Source: Neiella marina
GTDB lineage: Bacteria > Pseudomonadota > Gammaproteobacteria > Enterobacterales > Neiellaceae
Length of the DNA stretch: 64,000 nt
Direction of reading: 5' to 3'
Assembly: GCF_002165625.1 (NCBI RefSeq)
Contig: NZ_NGNS01000001.1
Span: 310,001-374,000, forward strand
Shown here: positions 26,875 to 36,631 of the stretch, piece by piece
How the letters are laid out: each line of letters begins with the position of its first letter
Numbering within the stretch: position 1 is the first letter of the stretch
The notes under the pieces: model-generated
Database searches by the model: none
What the model was told of the DNA's origin: nothing
Seen by the model: the letters and a program-made list of their open reading frames with translations, nothing else
Translations under genes and position numbers: made by a program

Positions 26875-26914
26875 GGCTGCGAAACGGGGGGCACTCTGGC
26901 TGCGTTTCGCAGCC
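26875..26914 (-). promoter_or_regulatory. Alternative hairpins in the leader of the DMT transporter gene
   Basis: GGCTGCGAAACG (26875-26886) pairs perfectly with CGTTTCGCAGCC (26903-26914). The segment 26898-26914 can instead fold on itself as GGCTGCG/CGCAGCC with a three-base loop. The two folds exclude each other. They lie 40 bases before the start codon in the likely 5' UTR, as expected for an attenuator-like or ligand-responsive leader. No known riboswitch is recognised. Confidence 0.4.
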
Positions 26915-27176
26915 AGATTTGAATGTTCAGTTACACACGCAAACAGGCTGCCGCTCGTTTAGCACGAGTAGCCAGTGTTGTTTGCGAAGGGCAATTGAAC
27001 AGTTCATAAAGTTGGTCATTAAACAATGAAGCATCTTGCTTACAAGCTAGCGGCCAAGGTGAATCATGGCAAGACCGTTCGATTATTTATTGACCGTTTG
27101 TAGAGCACCTTTTGGACACTTTTGTTGACACTCACGTTGGTTGGCGGAGTGCTGAGAAGGGTCAACTCAGCAGCAG

Positions 27177-27274
27177 AGTAGCCGTCATAAGCTTGGATGC
27201 ATCTGCCGCAGGGATGCGGCGGCTGAGCCATCAGGGAAGATTTCTCGGCGTCATCCGAGATTATGACGGCTGCT
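27177..27274. repeat. Dispersed intergenic repeat, copy B
   Basis: Core with CTGCCGCA/TGCGGCGG hairpin, GCTGAGCCATCA, GATTTCTCGGCGTC. The flanks form copy-specific inverted arms: AGTAGCCGTCATAA...GGATG at 27177-27199 and its complement at 27252-27274 (about 20 of 23 paired). Confidence 0.8.
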
Positions 27275-27355
27275 TTGATGCTCAAAACCAAAAAACGACG
27301 CGGATCAAAAAGCCATCGAACCAGTTCATTAAGCTAGCAGCAGACGGAATCGATA

Positions 27356-28333
27356 GTGAGTTCAGGAATGGAACAAGACAGCAGCCAACTCGGAAGCGAC
27401 ACTCGCTCCAAAATCACCCCTTACGCCTTTCGCGTGGCGCCGCAACTATTGGATATTCCGCTTGCTAGACCATGGCGACGGGGCATAGCCATGCTGATTG
27501 ATCTAATTATTATTGGTGGCGCAGCTGTGCTGCTTGATGTGGCTTGGGCACTGCCAATATTTATATTGCTGTGGTTGATCAAACAGCACCTCCATGGCAT
27601 CGGCAAACGTGTCGCGCTGATTGCGGCGTTTATCTTTATCCCCATTGCGGCAGTGATGCTCAGTGATGACGAAGACATACCAACGACGCACCAAGTATCG
27701 GACGCAATCAGCATCTTAAGCCAAACACCAAGCTTTATTGCCATCAACGAATGTGATGATACCAACTGCGTTAAGGCAGAAGCTGTCAACCTGAAGCAGG
27801 CCCTTGCCGAAACTAGCTTAGATACCGATGTTCAATACCAAATCTTGGCCGAAATCCTAGCTGATACCGAGCTAACTGGGGCGGAACTAGCACAACTATT
27901 AGACGCTAGCAGCGACACACCACCTTCAGCAGCCGACAAGGTAAGCAAACCAAAAGTCGCGGCCGAAGAAACTGAAATTCGAGTTGGCGGTATCGGAAAG
28001 ATTGACGACTGTGAGCCAGAAGTAACACCAATGGGGCTTATTCGCGGCGCGATGAAAGACTTGGGTATCGGCTTTAGTTGGGCCATCGCTTACTTCACCA
28101 TTTTGCCCGCGTGGTTTAATGGCCAAACTGTTGGCAAGCGATTGCTCAGAACCCGCGTGGTCCGACTCGACGGCAAGATACTCACCGCTTGGGGTTGTTT
28201 TGGCCGCTATGGCGGCTATGTTGCCGGTTTAGCCACCGGCATGCTGGGCTTCTTACAAATCTATTGGGATCCAAACCGACAAGCGATTCAGGATAAGATC
28301 GCAACCACAGCGGTGATTTATCGCAAACGTTGA
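27356..28333 (+). CDS. RDD family membrane protein
   Basis: 325 residues. The RDD domain is split: an N-terminal part (PLARPWRRGIAMLIDLIIIGG, two helices) and a C-terminal part (GQTVGKRLLRTRVVRLDGK, a third and fourth helix, IQDKIATTAVIYRK), separated by a ~150-residue hydrophilic insert (residues ~100-225) with CDDTNC and a Ser/Pro-rich stretch. RDD proteins have roles in ion transport or membrane stress in some bacteria; no function is assigned here. The insert is longer than usual. Start: GTG 27356 (GGA seven bases upstream) or ATG 27368. Confidence 0.85.
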   Translation: MSSGMEQDSSQLGSDTRSKITPYAFRVAPQLLDIPLARPWRRGIAMLIDLIIIGGAAVLLDVAWALPIFILLWLIKQHLHGIGKRVALIAAFIFIPIAAVMLSDDEDIPTTHQVSDAISILSQTPSFIAINECDDTNCVKAEAVNLKQALAETSLDTDVQYQILAEILADTELTGAELAQLLDASSDTPPSAADKVSKPKVAAEETEIRVGGIGKIDDCEPEVTPMGLIRGAMKDLGIGFSWAIAYFTILPAWFNGQTVGKRLLRTRVVRLDGKILTAWGCFGRYGGYVAGLATGMLGFLQIYWDPNRQAIQDKIATTAVIYRKR

Positions 28334-28474
28334 GCCTGCGCCTTAATCATGCTGCGCGTTTTGTACCTTTGTGCAGGTGATTGAACCAACATAATTCAAT
28401 ATTGCAGCCCCGCTTCACTTGCCAAACTGGCAGCAAACCAACTAAGTTAGATTAACTGGTCGGAGGAGTTGGCA

Positions 28475-28945
28475 ATGTCGGATAATTATGTACTTAAAAT
28501 CTACAACAAGTTTAAAAAACTACCGTTCGGTCAGTGGCTATTTAGCCGCTATGCCGCGCGCCGAGCGCCTTACTTTAAGACCATCAAGCCGTTGGTGACT
28601 CACATTGCCGAGAATCACTGTGAAGTGCTCATCAAAAAGCACAAGGCGGTGACCAACCATATTGGTACTATCCATGTCATAGCCATTTGCAATGGCCTCG
28701 AAATGGCGATGGGCTTCATGGCCGAAGCATCCATTCCTAAACACCTCCGCTGGATCCCCAAAGGCATGACGGTGGACTACACCGCCAAAGCCGAGACCGA
28801 TATCGTTTGTCGGGTCAAAATCCCCGCCGAACTATGGCAACCGGGCGACATGCTGGTACCAGTAGAGGCGGTTGATAGTCAGGGCTCCGTGGTGGTGAAG
28901 GGAGCCATCACTCTATGGATCACAGAAAAGGGAGCAAAAAAGTAG
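28475..28945 (+). CDS. DUF4442 hotdog-fold protein
   Basis: 156 residues. The pattern GTIHVIAICNGLEMAMGFMAEA followed by KGMTVDYTAKAETDI (read in pieces) is that of the DUF4442 group of hotdog-fold proteins, related to thioesterases acting on acyl-CoA. The start ATG has GAGGAG six bases upstream; a TTG two codons earlier overlaps that site. Single gene between RDD and sensor genes. Confidence 0.85.
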   Translation: MSDNYVLKIYNKFKKLPFGQWLFSRYAARRAPYFKTIKPLVTHIAENHCEVLIKKHKAVTNHIGTIHVIAICNGLEMAMGFMAEASIPKHLRWIPKGMTVDYTAKAETDIVCRVKIPAELWQPGDMLVPVEAVDSQGSVVVKGAITLWITEKGAKK

Positions 28946-29131
28946 CCAGTTCAAAGGCTTCTCGACCTTAGAGTGTGAGCTTGCTCACCGAAGCAAACGC
29001 CACACTCGTGTTCACCACGAGTCTGCGTCATATTGGCAGTTGCGCAGCTTTCGCTGCGGGTTGCATTACACTTACTATCATTGTAATCAGTGCTGACATT
29101 AGTCTGCCAACACCAATATCTGTAGAGGTTT

Positions 29132-32100
29132 ATGGGCTTGCCAACAAGGCTCTCGATCAGATTCCTATCGCACTGCAGCTGCTGGCTCATGTTAGCGGCT
29201 GTGTTTTGTTTTACCTTGTTTTCAACAACGGTCCTTGGCGCAGCGATCCCTGAGCACGTCAAATTTCAACAACGCAAAGTAACACCTGAATCATCGATTG
29301 GTGCGGTGCTCGATATACATCAAGATAAGTATGGCTTTTTGTGGTTCGCTGGGCGCTTGGGGTTGGCACGATTCGACGGCTACGACTTTGACATATTTCG
29401 CTATGATGAGGACAACCCCACAGGGATCAGTGCCGACACAGTGCATGACATCGCCGACGATGCTGAGGGCAATTTGTGGTTTGGCACCGAACATGGCTTA
29501 AGCCGCTACAATTTCACCACTGAGACATTTGATAACTTCTATCCGGGGCAAGAGACTGAACAACCTTCACTCGGTAATCCGGTGTTCAGTATTCACTTTG
29601 AAAACAACACCATGTGGCTGGCGACCCGCCAGGGGCTATGTCAGTCAGATGGCGATTACAGCTCATTCAGTTGTTATCCGCAAAATGACAAGCATAACAA
29701 TCTACAAGGAGAATACGTGCTTGACTTGGCCCATGATCAAGCAGGCAACTTATACCTAGCTTCGGGCCAAGGCTTTAAGGTATGGCATCGGCCAACTGAT
29801 ACCGTCGATGTCTTTGTCAGCGAGCGCAACGTACCGAGGCGACTGCAAACATCACTTGTTCGGTCGGTGTTTGTCGACAGTCAGGACAATGTTTGGGTTG
29901 GCAGTGAAGCTGGCTTGCTGAAGTATTTGCCGGATACCAAGAACTTTCAGTTTTATCCAACCCAACTCGATGAATCCGCGCCATTAAACCAACACGATGG
30001 CGTGCCGGTGAGCGCCGCTGTTTGGGACATCTATGAGGACAGTGAAGGAATTTTGTGGGTCGCAACAGACGGATTTGGGGTGCAATGGCTTGACCCAGAA
30101 AGCGACCAACTGATGACGCTAGGTAGCTTTGTCAGCGATATTTACTCGCTTGGTTCGAATGTTGTGCGGACCATCATGGAAACTGACAATGGCGACATCT
30201 GGTTCGGTTTGTACCCTGGCGATGTCAGCGTATTTGAACGCCATCGGTCACCATTCCATGGCGTCTCTGACACCCGCATTAACGATATCATCCATCCGCT
30301 GAGCAATATTAAGAGCATCGAAGAAGACCATCATGGCCACCTTTGGCTGGCACTTGATGGCAATGGTCTGGCGCGCTACAAACCCGAAAGTGGTAATTAC
30401 GATTTCTTCCGCCATCAACCGGGTAACGCCAATAGCTTAGGATCGGATGGCGTATTGGATCTGTTTGTTGATGAAGAAGGTTGGCTGTGGATCGTCACTT
30501 GGACCACTGGCATCACTAAATATCATATCGACAGCGACACTTTTGTCCGTATGCCACCGATTGCAGAAGACTTAGGCGTCAACCACGTCAATCATTACTG
30601 GACGATTTTTCGCGATCAAGCAGGAACAGTCTGGCTCGGCTCTATTGGCGGCGGTTTGACCCGAGTGGGCAGTGACACGGCAGCAGCCAAGGTGTTTCAG
30701 CATGACCCAGCAGATCCGACGAGTTTGCCCGACATTAACGTCTGGGCGATGACCGAAGACTCGCGAGGCAATTTTTGGTTGGCCACAGAGCAGGGCTTGG
30801 CGCTGATGGACCGAGAACAGCAAAGCTTCAAGGTCTATAAAACGATTCGAGGTGATGCCACTAGCCTCAACAGCAATCAAATTCGCACCGTTTTTGAAGA
30901 CTCCAATGGTCGCCTCTGGATTGGCACCAATGGCGGAGGTCTCAGTGAATATCACTATGATAGCGAGACCTTCTCTACCATTCGTCGCAAGCATGGCTTG
31001 CCATCTGACGTAGTAGTGGCCATTACCGAAGATCAACAGGGCAATCTTTGGTTGGGTACTGATAAAGGGCTGGTGAGTTACGATCCGAATAGCGGCCTGA
31101 CGCGTCACTTTGATAGTAGTTTTGGTATTGCCGGAGATGTCTTTAATGTCGATGCCGTGTTGTTGTCGAGTTTCGGGGAAATCATCTTTGGCGGATTAGA
31201 AGGTTACACCCGCTTTGATCCAACGGAAATCAAAGCCAGTAACGCTCGACCTCGGGTGGTATTTACCGATATCGAAATTCTCAACGCGCCAGTGGCCATT
31301 AGTGACCGAGGTTCACTGCGCCAGAGCATCACTGTAGCGGACAAGGTGAAGCTCAACCATCAGCAAAACGTGGTGTCGTTTGAAATATCAGCGCTAAATT
31401 TTCGCAGTAGCGCAGCCAATCGCTATGCCTACAAACTCGAAGGCTTCGACAATGATTGGATTAGTGCCGGTAGCAAGCGTCGGATCACCTACACCAATCT
31501 CGATCCAGGGACCTACACGTTGCACGCCAGAGCTCAAAACCGCGAAGGACGATGGAGTGATGAAGACGCCTCGATTGTGGTCGAAGTAACCCCAGCGCCA
31601 TGGCGCACATGGTGGGCCTATTGCGCCTATGTCTGGCTGGTATTGGTGGCCGTGTTAACTTACTTGAATGCTCAATACAAACGACGTAAAGAACTCGAAC
31701 GCTGTGTGCAAGAGCGAACCCAAGAGCTCCATGAAGCCAACCAAAAGCTAACTCAAATTAGCTTTTGCGATCCGCTGACCGGACTTAGTAACCGACGATT
31801 CTTCGAACAATTTATTGAAGCCGATGTCGCCGAGGTCAAGCGACGCTTCCAGTCATGGCAACGGCAAGAGGATCAGCCGCTACCAGATAATAGTGATTTG
31901 GCGTTCTTCTTAATCGACTTAGATCACTTCAAACAAGTCAATGATGTCCATGGCCATTCGGTGGGCGATATTGTTCTCAAACACATCGCTCAGTTACTCA
32001 AACAAGCCACCCGTGAATCCGATTATGTGATCCGTTGGGGTGGTGAAGAATTCTTGGTGCTAGCGCGTTTTGTCAGTCATGAATACGCCAGCGAAGTTGC

Positions 32101-32410
32101 TGAGCGGATCTGCCAGCTGGTGCGTCAGCATCCCATTAGTATCAATGACCAACTCTCGCTGGATGTCACCTGTTCAGTAGGGTTTGCCACTTATAGCTGC
32201 CAACACCAACAAGTACAGCAGTTAGGCTGGCAACAGATTATTGATATGGCGGACATCAACCTGTACTGCGCTAAAAATTCTGGCCGTAATGGTTGGGTTG
32301 GGGTCGATTTTGCCCAGCAACGCATTAATGGTATGGCGGGCTATCGCGAGCAAATTGCCAGTGACGGCATCAAGGTACTGACGTCGTTTCGATCAGCATT
32401 GAAATGGTAG
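29132..32410 (+). CDS. Ligand-sensing beta-propeller diguanylate cyclase (Reg_prop, Y_Y_Y, GGDEF)
   Basis: 1092 residues. Signal peptide/anchor at the N-terminus, about a dozen two-component-regulator propeller repeats (for example ILWVATDGFGVQWL, LWIGTNGGGLSEY, LWLGTDKGLVSYD) to residue ~690, a Y_Y_Y domain (YKLEGFDNDWISAGSKRRI, read in pieces) to ~800, one transmembrane helix (~828-845), a coiled linker, and a GGDEF domain. The active site is intact (GGEEF, about residues 970-974) and the RxxD inhibitory site RESD lies five residues before it. It would sense a periplasmic ligand, often a glycan fragment in such propellers, and make cyclic di-GMP. Confidence 0.93.
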   Translation: MGLPTRLSIRFLSHCSCWLMLAAVFCFTLFSTTVLGAAIPEHVKFQQRKVTPESSIGAVLDIHQDKYGFLWFAGRLGLARFDGYDFDIFRYDEDNPTGISADTVHDIADDAEGNLWFGTEHGLSRYNFTTETFDNFYPGQETEQPSLGNPVFSIHFENNTMWLATRQGLCQSDGDYSSFSCYPQNDKHNNLQGEYVLDLAHDQAGNLYLASGQGFKVWHRPTDTVDVFVSERNVPRRLQTSLVRSVFVDSQDNVWVGSEAGLLKYLPDTKNFQFYPTQLDESAPLNQHDGVPVSAAVWDIYEDSEGILWVATDGFGVQWLDPESDQLMTLGSFVSDIYSLGSNVVRTIMETDNGDIWFGLYPGDVSVFERHRSPFHGVSDTRINDIIHPLSNIKSIEEDHHGHLWLALDGNGLARYKPESGNYDFFRHQPGNANSLGSDGVLDLFVDEEGWLWIVTWTTGITKYHIDSDTFVRMPPIAEDLGVNHVNHYWTIFRDQAGTVWLGSIGGGLTRVGSDTAAAKVFQHDPADPTSLPDINVWAMTEDSRGNFWLATEQGLALMDREQQSFKVYKTIRGDATSLNSNQIRTVFEDSNGRLWIGTNGGGLSEYHYDSETFSTIRRKHGLPSDVVVAITEDQQGNLWLGTDKGLVSYDPNSGLTRHFDSSFGIAGDVFNVDAVLLSSFGEIIFGGLEGYTRFDPTEIKASNARPRVVFTDIEILNAPVAISDRGSLRQSITVADKVKLNHQQNVVSFEISALNFRSSAANRYAYKLEGFDNDWISAGSKRRITYTNLDPGTYTLHARAQNREGRWSDEDASIVVEVTPAPWRTWWAYCAYVWLVLVAVLTYLNAQYKRRKELERCVQERTQELHEANQKLTQISFCDPLTGLSNRRFFEQFIEADVAEVKRRFQSWQRQEDQPLPDNSDLAFFLIDLDHFKQVNDVHGHSVGDIVLKHIAQLLKQATRESDYVIRWGGEEFLVLARFVSHEYASEVAERICQLVRQHPISINDQLSLDVTCSVGFATYSCQHQQVQQLGWQQIIDMADINLYCAKNSGRNGWVGVDFAQQRINGMAGYREQIASDGIKVLTSFRSALKW

Positions 32411-32447
32411 GCGCTGGCAGTCTCCCGCCAGCGTATTCGTTCATCAG

Positions 32448-33347
32448 TTAGTCGGCTTGATAGGTATCGATGACAACCTTCTCATGCAACGACATGGCAA
32501 GATTATTGTCGTAGTAGGCCGCTTCATTAACGAAGCCTGGGTAGACGGTGTCGTCTCCCTCATACTTGATCACTGTGCCATCAAAACACTGGAACATCGG
32601 GTCACCCGGGTGCAGTGGTTGGAAATCATTATCCTGCACATTGCTGTGAACCATACCGAGGCGGTTATCAAGAGCATCGACCGGTAACTTCAAGCTTTCG
32701 GTGTAACGATAGGCATCGACAGTTTCTGGTAATTGCGGCAACTGATCGGTGTTCCACAGCTCAAGGAAGTCGAGGATGTGCTGGGTCATTTGATGACTTT
32801 GCTGATAGACGTCCTCTCGCAACACTGCTTGTGGCACTGGGCCGACTTCAACGATGACACCAAACTTACCGGTAGTGGCGAGTAGTCGATGCTCTTCACG
32901 TGGCAGATGGTCGAGATCGCGGATGACAATAACTTCCGGCATTTTCATCGTCACATAGGCAGCCAACTTACGATAGATTTCGCCCGGTTGCAGCAGCAAC
33001 AGGGTCGCGCCCATATTGCTAGTGGTGGTATGCAAATCAATAACAAAGTCGATACGCGGGTTGGTTTTCGGGCCAATTTGCTGGTTAATCGCCTTGGCAC
33101 GACTTTGCTCATAGCTGGTCAGCTCTGGGTTTTCTAAATCAGCAACAGCAAATTGACGATTTAAATCATGATCACAATAGCGCTTGTTTTCGCCGTGAGC
33201 TCGCGGGTTAGCGAACACCAGCTCAGTGCTAAAGCTATCGCGACTGACGCTTTGTGGTTTTTGCTGATATTGGCGGTACAGATACACGCCAGTAAATTCA
33301 TTGCCGTGGGTGCCGCCGACAACTGCGACTCGTTCAATTTTACTCAT
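32448..33347 (-). CDS. Aspartoacylase / succinylglutamate desuccinylase family protein
   Basis: 299 residues of the zinc carboxypeptidase-like AstE/ASPA family. Zinc ligands in GGTHGNEFTG (His and Glu) and in DLHTTTSNMG (His), plus NPRA and the catalytic Glu in VIVEVGPVPQ. Residues ENKRYCDHDLNR favour aspartoacylase over AstE. It would hydrolyse N-acetylaspartate or another N-acyl amino acid in the cytoplasm. No partner genes adjoin it. Confidence 0.88.
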   Translation of the reverse strand: MSKIERVAVVGGTHGNEFTGVYLYRQYQQKPQSVSRDSFSTELVFANPRAHGENKRYCDHDLNRQFAVADLENPELTSYEQSRAKAINQQIGPKTNPRIDFVIDLHTTTSNMGATLLLLQPGEIYRKLAAYVTMKMPEVIVIRDLDHLPREEHRLLATTGKFGVIVEVGPVPQAVLREDVYQQSHQMTQHILDFLELWNTDQLPQLPETVDAYRYTESLKLPVDALDNRLGMVHSNVQDNDFQPLHPGDPMFQCFDGTVIKYEGDDTVYPGFVNEAAYYDNNLAMSLHEKVVIDTYQAD

Positions 33348-33434
33348 GCTGTCTTACTTACCGCCTTTTGCTAACAGGTGGAAATGATAAACGGGCTATC
33401 AATCTAGCACCGAATCGACGCTTGCCCAAGCCAA

Positions 33435-34235
33435 CTATAGCTGTGGTCGAGTCAGGGCAATATCCGACCAAGCGTGGTTTTGCCGAAGCATTTTACTCAC
33501 TTCATCAACGTAGGCCTGGCCGCGCTCGGAATACTTACTCAACCCCTTAGCCATTGCTTGGGCATTCAGATCATTGGCCAAACGTTGCTCTCGCATCGCC
33601 TGATACGCCCGGTGACTATTGATGTTGTGGATATAGGCGGCGATTGCCATCAGCGGCGAATCAAACACCGCCACTTCATGATCCGCTCCGGCATTGCGAT
33701 TCAATGGCACTAGGCCACAGCCAGCCTGAAAGCACCAGTGGCCAAACAAATTATTGCCTTGGCGGGCAAATCGGGAAGTACCCCAACCCGACTCTTTAGC
33801 TCCCTGAGCTAGCGCCAATGACACTGGCACAGCATTAATCCGCAGGTTCAGCTCATCGTATAGCGCATCATTGGCTTGGCAATCGACTGCCACGCGGTAG
33901 GTATCACAAATCTGTTGCAACCATTGACGTTCAGGCTGTCCCAACTGGTTCCCTTGTTGTACCAGGGTCAGCGCGGCCTGGCGGACATCGAGCACATGTT
34001 GGTTGGCTTGCTGCACCAAAGGAGCGAGGTAATCGGCAAACATTTGCTTGCGCACAGGCCCAGCAGGATAAGCGGCAAAGTCCGGCAGCGATTCAGCGTC
34101 GGTGGTCAATTTGATGGCCGGCAAGTCTATCAATGGTAATCGCTTAGTCACCACCAAGGTCAAGCCAATGGCTAACGCCAGCAACACAAAACTAGCAACC
34201 GCCAGCTTGGTTAAACGCTGATTACTCAACTGCAC
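33435..34235 (-). CDS. bax: Bax-like glucosaminidase domain protein
   Basis: 266 residues with an N-terminal membrane anchor (residues ~10-28) and a C-terminal glucosaminidase domain: INAVPVSLALAQGAKESGWGTSRFARQGNNLFGHWCF (read in pieces) with the catalytic Glu in KESGWG. This is the layout of E. coli Bax. It would trim peptidoglycan between glucosamine and muramic acid. The next gene is divergent. Confidence 0.85.
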   Translation of the reverse strand: MQLSNQRLTKLAVASFVLLALAIGLTLVVTKRLPLIDLPAIKLTTDAESLPDFAAYPAGPVRKQMFADYLAPLVQQANQHVLDVRQAALTLVQQGNQLGQPERQWLQQICDTYRVAVDCQANDALYDELNLRINAVPVSLALAQGAKESGWGTSRFARQGNNLFGHWCFQAGCGLVPLNRNAGADHEVAVFDSPLMAIAAYIHNINSHRAYQAMREQRLANDLNAQAMAKGLSKYSERGQAYVDEVSKMLRQNHAWSDIALTRPQL

Positions 34236-34462
34236 ACCACTCTCCTACATCATTTTCTTTGGTTGCCTGAACGATAGATTTGCTGTGCCGCAAACACAAG
34301 CATAAGCAACTGTTTTTAAGAGTTTTTGAGAACTCAACTTCAAGCTGTTCACTGCTGCGACATATTGTCGCACTTTGATGGTTTTCCGTTGAGCCCAACA
34401 ATGCTCTCTCTTATGTTTGCCAACAAATTGATAACAAGACTAAAACCACTCTGGAGTTTCTC

Positions 34463-36562
34463 TTGGCACAGCCGTTCTTTGCCCGTTCCCTCAGCCTTAT
34501 TGCTGGCACCTGCGTCGGACTATCGGTGCAAGCATCGCAACCCGATCACATTGAAGTGATCGGCCATCAGCAGTTCAACGAAATTGTTGCCGAACTTGAG
34601 CCCGGCTATCACAACCCGGATCCCGGCGAACTGCTAAAAACCTTGCCCGGAGCCAACATCAACCGCAATGGCCCATTAACACCCATTGCTCAATATCGCG
34701 GCCTTTATGGTGATCGAGTGGCTGTCACCGTCGACGGCTTGGGCGTCATCGGTACTGGCCCAAACGCAATGGATACGCCACTCAGTTACGTGCCGATGAT
34801 ATTGCTTGACTCAGTTGAACTGCACCGCGGCATCGCACCGATCAACAGCGCCATTGAAAGCCTCGGAGGCGCATATCAGATCAACTTACGACCGATGCCA
34901 ACGGCGATGACTGAGACATTCGAATCAGCAGCGGCAGCGCAAGTTGGTTATCGCGACAATGGCGATGTCGGGCAGGCGGCCGTGGTAGTAGAAACCGGCA
35001 ATCGCCATCATGCCATACAAGCTTTCTTTGATTGGCGCCAAGCGAGCGAAGATACCGAAGCAGGTAACGGCAAAGCGATTGAGCCAACCGACTATGACAA
35101 GTGGGTAGCGGGGATTAAATACCAGCGCAACTTTAACAGCGGTCACTGGCAAATATGGGCTCAACGCTTTGATACCCAAGATTCCGGCACCCCAGCTTTA
35201 CCGATGGATATTCTCTACATCGAGACCGATCGATTTGGCTTTGCAGGGCAATTTGACTGGCAACATTGGCAAACTGAGCTGCAGCTTGGTTACAGTGATG
35301 GCGAACATCTGATGGACAACTTCACCATGCGCGCTAATGGCCCAATGATGTCTCGCATGCGGCAAAACCTAGCCAATTCAGATGACTTGCAATGGTCGCT
35401 GACAACACGCCAAAACAGCCAACAGCAAACCATTGAGCTGGGCTTTGATGGTTTACGGGCAAATCACGATGCGACCATTACGGACCCCACTAATCCGATG
35501 TTCAAGATCAGTAATTTCAGTGCCATTGAAGATGACAAAACCAGTGTCTACGGTAATTGGACACAGGGCTTAGGCGATTCGGCGTTTTCACTGCAAACAG
35601 GCTTGCGATTGAGTTACGTTGAGGCCAATGCTGGTGATGTTGAACACTCAATGGCTGCGATGAATCCGATGATTGCGCAGTTGGTGGAACAGTTTAACAG
35701 TGCCGATCGCCAGCAAGACGACTGGTTAGTCGATGCAACTTTGAGCTTAAACTGGCAACAAACCAGTCACTGGTCGCACTCGCTGGCATTGGCTCACAAG
35801 CAACGAGCGCCGAGTTATCAAGAGCGCTATTTGTGGTTTCCGCTCGAAGCCACTGCCGGGTTGGCTGATGGTCGCAGCTACATCGGCGATCCAGATCTGG
35901 ATGCCGAATCAGCATGGCAACTTGACCTTGCAACACGCTGGCAATCAAGTGCGTTGAGCATCGAGCCCCATCTGTTCTATCAACGCGTTGACGATTACAT
36001 TCAGGGTACGCCACTGCCCGAAGACAACGCCTACATGGCCGCTAATAAGGTGGCAACCATGATGTCAGGCAAACCGCCCTTGCTGTTCGCTAACGTTGAG
36101 GCCGAACTTTACGGCGCTGACCTAGCACTCAATTGGCTACTGACCGAGAGCCTGCAATGGTCTTCAACACTGAGTTATGTTCGCGGCAAACGGCGCGATA
36201 TCAACGACAATCTTTATCGGGTTGCACCACCAAACTGGCGCCAGCAGCTCAGTTATCAGTGGCAACAATGGCAACTGAGCGCCGATTGGCTGCTGGTTGC
36301 CGAGCAAGACAAGGTGTCGACGACCAATAGCGAGCAACAAACCGGTGGCTATGGTTTGCTGGGCTTGACCCTCAATCGGCAACTGGAGTTTGATGGCGAC
36401 CGCTCGGGCTCGTTGCATCTGGGCGTCGATAACTTATTGGACAAGCACTACGCCGATCATCTTGGCGGCTACAACCGAGTGATGGCAGCAGAACAAGCCA
36501 GCGGCGAACGACTCGATGCGCCGGGCCGGTCAATCTGGGCCAAGCTTGAGCTTACACTTTAA
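34463..36562 (+). CDS. TonB-dependent receptor, OprC/NosA copper-receptor-like
   Basis: 699 residues: signal peptide to about residue 24, a TonB box (HIEVIGH), a plug (LLKTLPGANINRNGPLTPIAQYRGLYGDRV, read in pieces; VDGLGVIGTGPNAMDTPLSYVP) and a 22-strand barrel. The plug pattern ...RMDxPxSY is shared with OprC/NosA, outer-membrane copper receptors. Methionine clusters (RANGPMMSRMRQ, SMAAMNPM, VATMMSG) could bind copper. The start is a TTG with GGAG nine bases upstream; no ATG fits. Substrate assignment is inference. A redox two-component system lies convergent to it. Confidence 0.82.
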   Translation: MAQPFFARSLSLIAGTCVGLSVQASQPDHIEVIGHQQFNEIVAELEPGYHNPDPGELLKTLPGANINRNGPLTPIAQYRGLYGDRVAVTVDGLGVIGTGPNAMDTPLSYVPMILLDSVELHRGIAPINSAIESLGGAYQINLRPMPTAMTETFESAAAAQVGYRDNGDVGQAAVVVETGNRHHAIQAFFDWRQASEDTEAGNGKAIEPTDYDKWVAGIKYQRNFNSGHWQIWAQRFDTQDSGTPALPMDILYIETDRFGFAGQFDWQHWQTELQLGYSDGEHLMDNFTMRANGPMMSRMRQNLANSDDLQWSLTTRQNSQQQTIELGFDGLRANHDATITDPTNPMFKISNFSAIEDDKTSVYGNWTQGLGDSAFSLQTGLRLSYVEANAGDVEHSMAAMNPMIAQLVEQFNSADRQQDDWLVDATLSLNWQQTSHWSHSLALAHKQRAPSYQERYLWFPLEATAGLADGRSYIGDPDLDAESAWQLDLATRWQSSALSIEPHLFYQRVDDYIQGTPLPEDNAYMAANKVATMMSGKPPLLFANVEAELYGADLALNWLLTESLQWSSTLSYVRGKRRDINDNLYRVAPPNWRQQLSYQWQQWQLSADWLLVAEQDKVSTTNSEQQTGGYGLLGLTLNRQLEFDGDRSGSLHLGVDNLLDKHYADHLGGYNRVMAAEQASGERLDAPGRSIWAKLELTL

Positions 36563-36601
36563 CCCCTTTGAATCTCACTCTGGCCCCACGTTTAGGGTAA
36601 G

Positions 36602-36631
36602 CGCCCTGTTATTGTTTAACAGGGCGTTTTT
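36602..36631 (+). terminator. Terminator of the TonB receptor gene, overlapping regA
   Basis: CGCCCTGTTA/TAACAGGGCG followed by five Ts. The right-hand stem also encodes the last residues of the convergent response regulator (KRPVKQ), whose stop codon falls in the loop region. Confidence 0.9.

Larger units (their letters stand above)
26836..27355. other. Divergent intergenic region with hairpin leader and repeat copy B
   Basis: 520 bp. It contains the alternative-hairpin element in the DMT gene leader and one copy of the dispersed repeat. No gene is supported. Confidence 0.6.
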
